Part shown: positions 5,325 to 5,823 of the stretch, in pieces
How the letters are laid out: each line of letters begins with the position of its first letter
How positions within the stretch are numbered: the stretch's first letter is position 1
DNA from: Desulfobacterales bacterium
GTDB taxonomy: Bacteria; Desulfobacterota; Desulfobacteria; Desulfobacterales; C00003060
Direction: 5' to 3'
Length of the DNA stretch: 5,823 nt
Assembly (NCBI GenBank): GCA_030616425.1
Contig: JAUWXJ010000148.1
Span: forward strand, 1 to 5,823
Notes under the pieces: model-generated
What the model was told of the DNA's origin: nothing
Seen by the model: the letters and a program-made list of their open reading frames with translations, nothing else
Databases searched by the model: none
Position numbers and translations under genes: made by a program

Positions 5325-5823
5325 CTATGTAATCACCTTCCTCAGGGCCTCAACAAAGCGGTGGTTTTCTTCGGGAAGCCCCACGTTGATCCGAATATAG
5401 TTTGGATAGCCGTATGCGGTCATGGGCCGGACAATTACACCACTGCGAAGCATCTTTTCAAAGACGCTCTTTGCGTCACGTTCGAGGTCTATGAGAAAAA
5501 AATTAGTCTGGGTGGGAAAGTATTGGAGTCCCAACTTTTCCACCTCCTGATACAAGAAATCGAGACCTTTATGAACAGTGTCAACTGTCTTTTTGAGAAA
5601 AGCCTCGTCATCCAAAGCAGCCAAGGCACCAACCTGTGCCAGGAGGTTGGTATTAAAGGGTTGCCTGACCCGATCCAGAAGCCCTGTTAGACTTTCTTTC
5701 ATTACACCATACCCTATACGAAGGCCTGCCAGGCCATAAGCTTTCGAAAAGGTACGAAGAGTTACTACAGTCTTGTCACCGTCCAGATAATCAAGGCCCA
5801 TCGGGCAGGTCGTGTCTCGCACG
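5325..5823 (-). CDS. hisC: Histidinol-phosphate aminotransferase-like protein, C-terminal part (5' end outside window)
   Basis: This is a fold-type I, PLP-dependent aminotransferase. HisC turns imidazole-acetol phosphate and glutamate into histidinol phosphate and 2-oxoglutarate in histidine synthesis, and related enzymes act on aromatic amino acids. The frame runs off the right edge, so the 165 residues seen are roughly the C-terminal half of a protein usually about 350-370 long; the GTG at 5820-5822 is an internal Val codon. TLRTFSKAYGLAGLRIGYGV holds the PLP-binding lysine (SKAYG, residue 27 of the fragment) and the phosphate-contacting arginine (GLRIGY). NPFNTN-like RQPFNTNLLAQ and FFLIDL follow, and YIRINVGLPEEN near the end supplies the substrate-carboxylate arginine. 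The sequence style is that of HisC, though an aromatic aminotransferase role cannot be excluded without the N-terminal half. It lies upstream of cmk on the same strand, beyond a 339-base gap. Confidence 0.9.
   Translation of the reverse strand, partial: VRDTTCPMGLDYLDGDKTVVTLRTFSKAYGLAGLRIGYGVMKESLTGLLDRVRQPFNTNLLAQVGALAALDDEAFLKKTVDTVHKGLDFLYQEVEKLGLQYFPTQTNFFLIDLERDAKSVFEKMLRSGVIVRPMTAYGYPNYIRINVGLPEENHRFVEALRKVIT

Overview
The window looks like chromosomal core DNA from a Desulfobacterota (former Deltaproteobacteria) type organism. This is inferred from the gene order hisC - cmk - rpsA - sppA - ihfB and from the protein sequences; no rRNA or other decisive marker is present. cmk-rpsA-ihfB is also a conserved neighbourhood in E. 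coli, and here sppA sits between rpsA and ihfB. All the genes are housekeeping genes, and I see no phage, defence or biosynthetic cluster.

Layout. Bases 1-379 (+ strand) carry the 3' end of a Sua5/YciO/YrdC-family gene. Bases 380-738 form a 359-bp gap between convergent genes. It holds a 175-bp, almost wholly self-complementary, MITE-like element (468-642) flanked by a 5-bp TAGTC direct repeat, and a 17-bp direct repeat that brackets the element. From 5823 down to 739 the minus strand reads, in transcription order: hisC (3' part only), a 339-bp repeat-rich gap, cmk, a 97-bp gap, rpsA, sppA and ihfB. From cmk onwards the genes are tightly packed: rpsA and sppA are 18 bases apart, and sppA and ihfB overlap by 8 bases, so cmk-rpsA-sppA-ihfB is probably one operon.

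Functionally the operon joins pyrimidine nucleotide phosphorylation (Cmk), the mRNA-binding ribosomal protein S1, a membrane protease that degrades leftover signal peptides (SppA) and an IHF/HU-type DNA-bending protein.

The most unusual points are: (i) S1 has acidic tails at both ends, each built from a recent tandem duplication in DNA (2 x 105 bp and 2 x 129 bp); (ii) the MITE-like palindrome; (iii) the repeat-derived gap upstream of cmk, including two identical 25-bp copies at a 35-bp period; (iv) a 6-codon ORF with a good Shine-Dalgarno between cmk and rpsA. I did not find a convincing new biological system.
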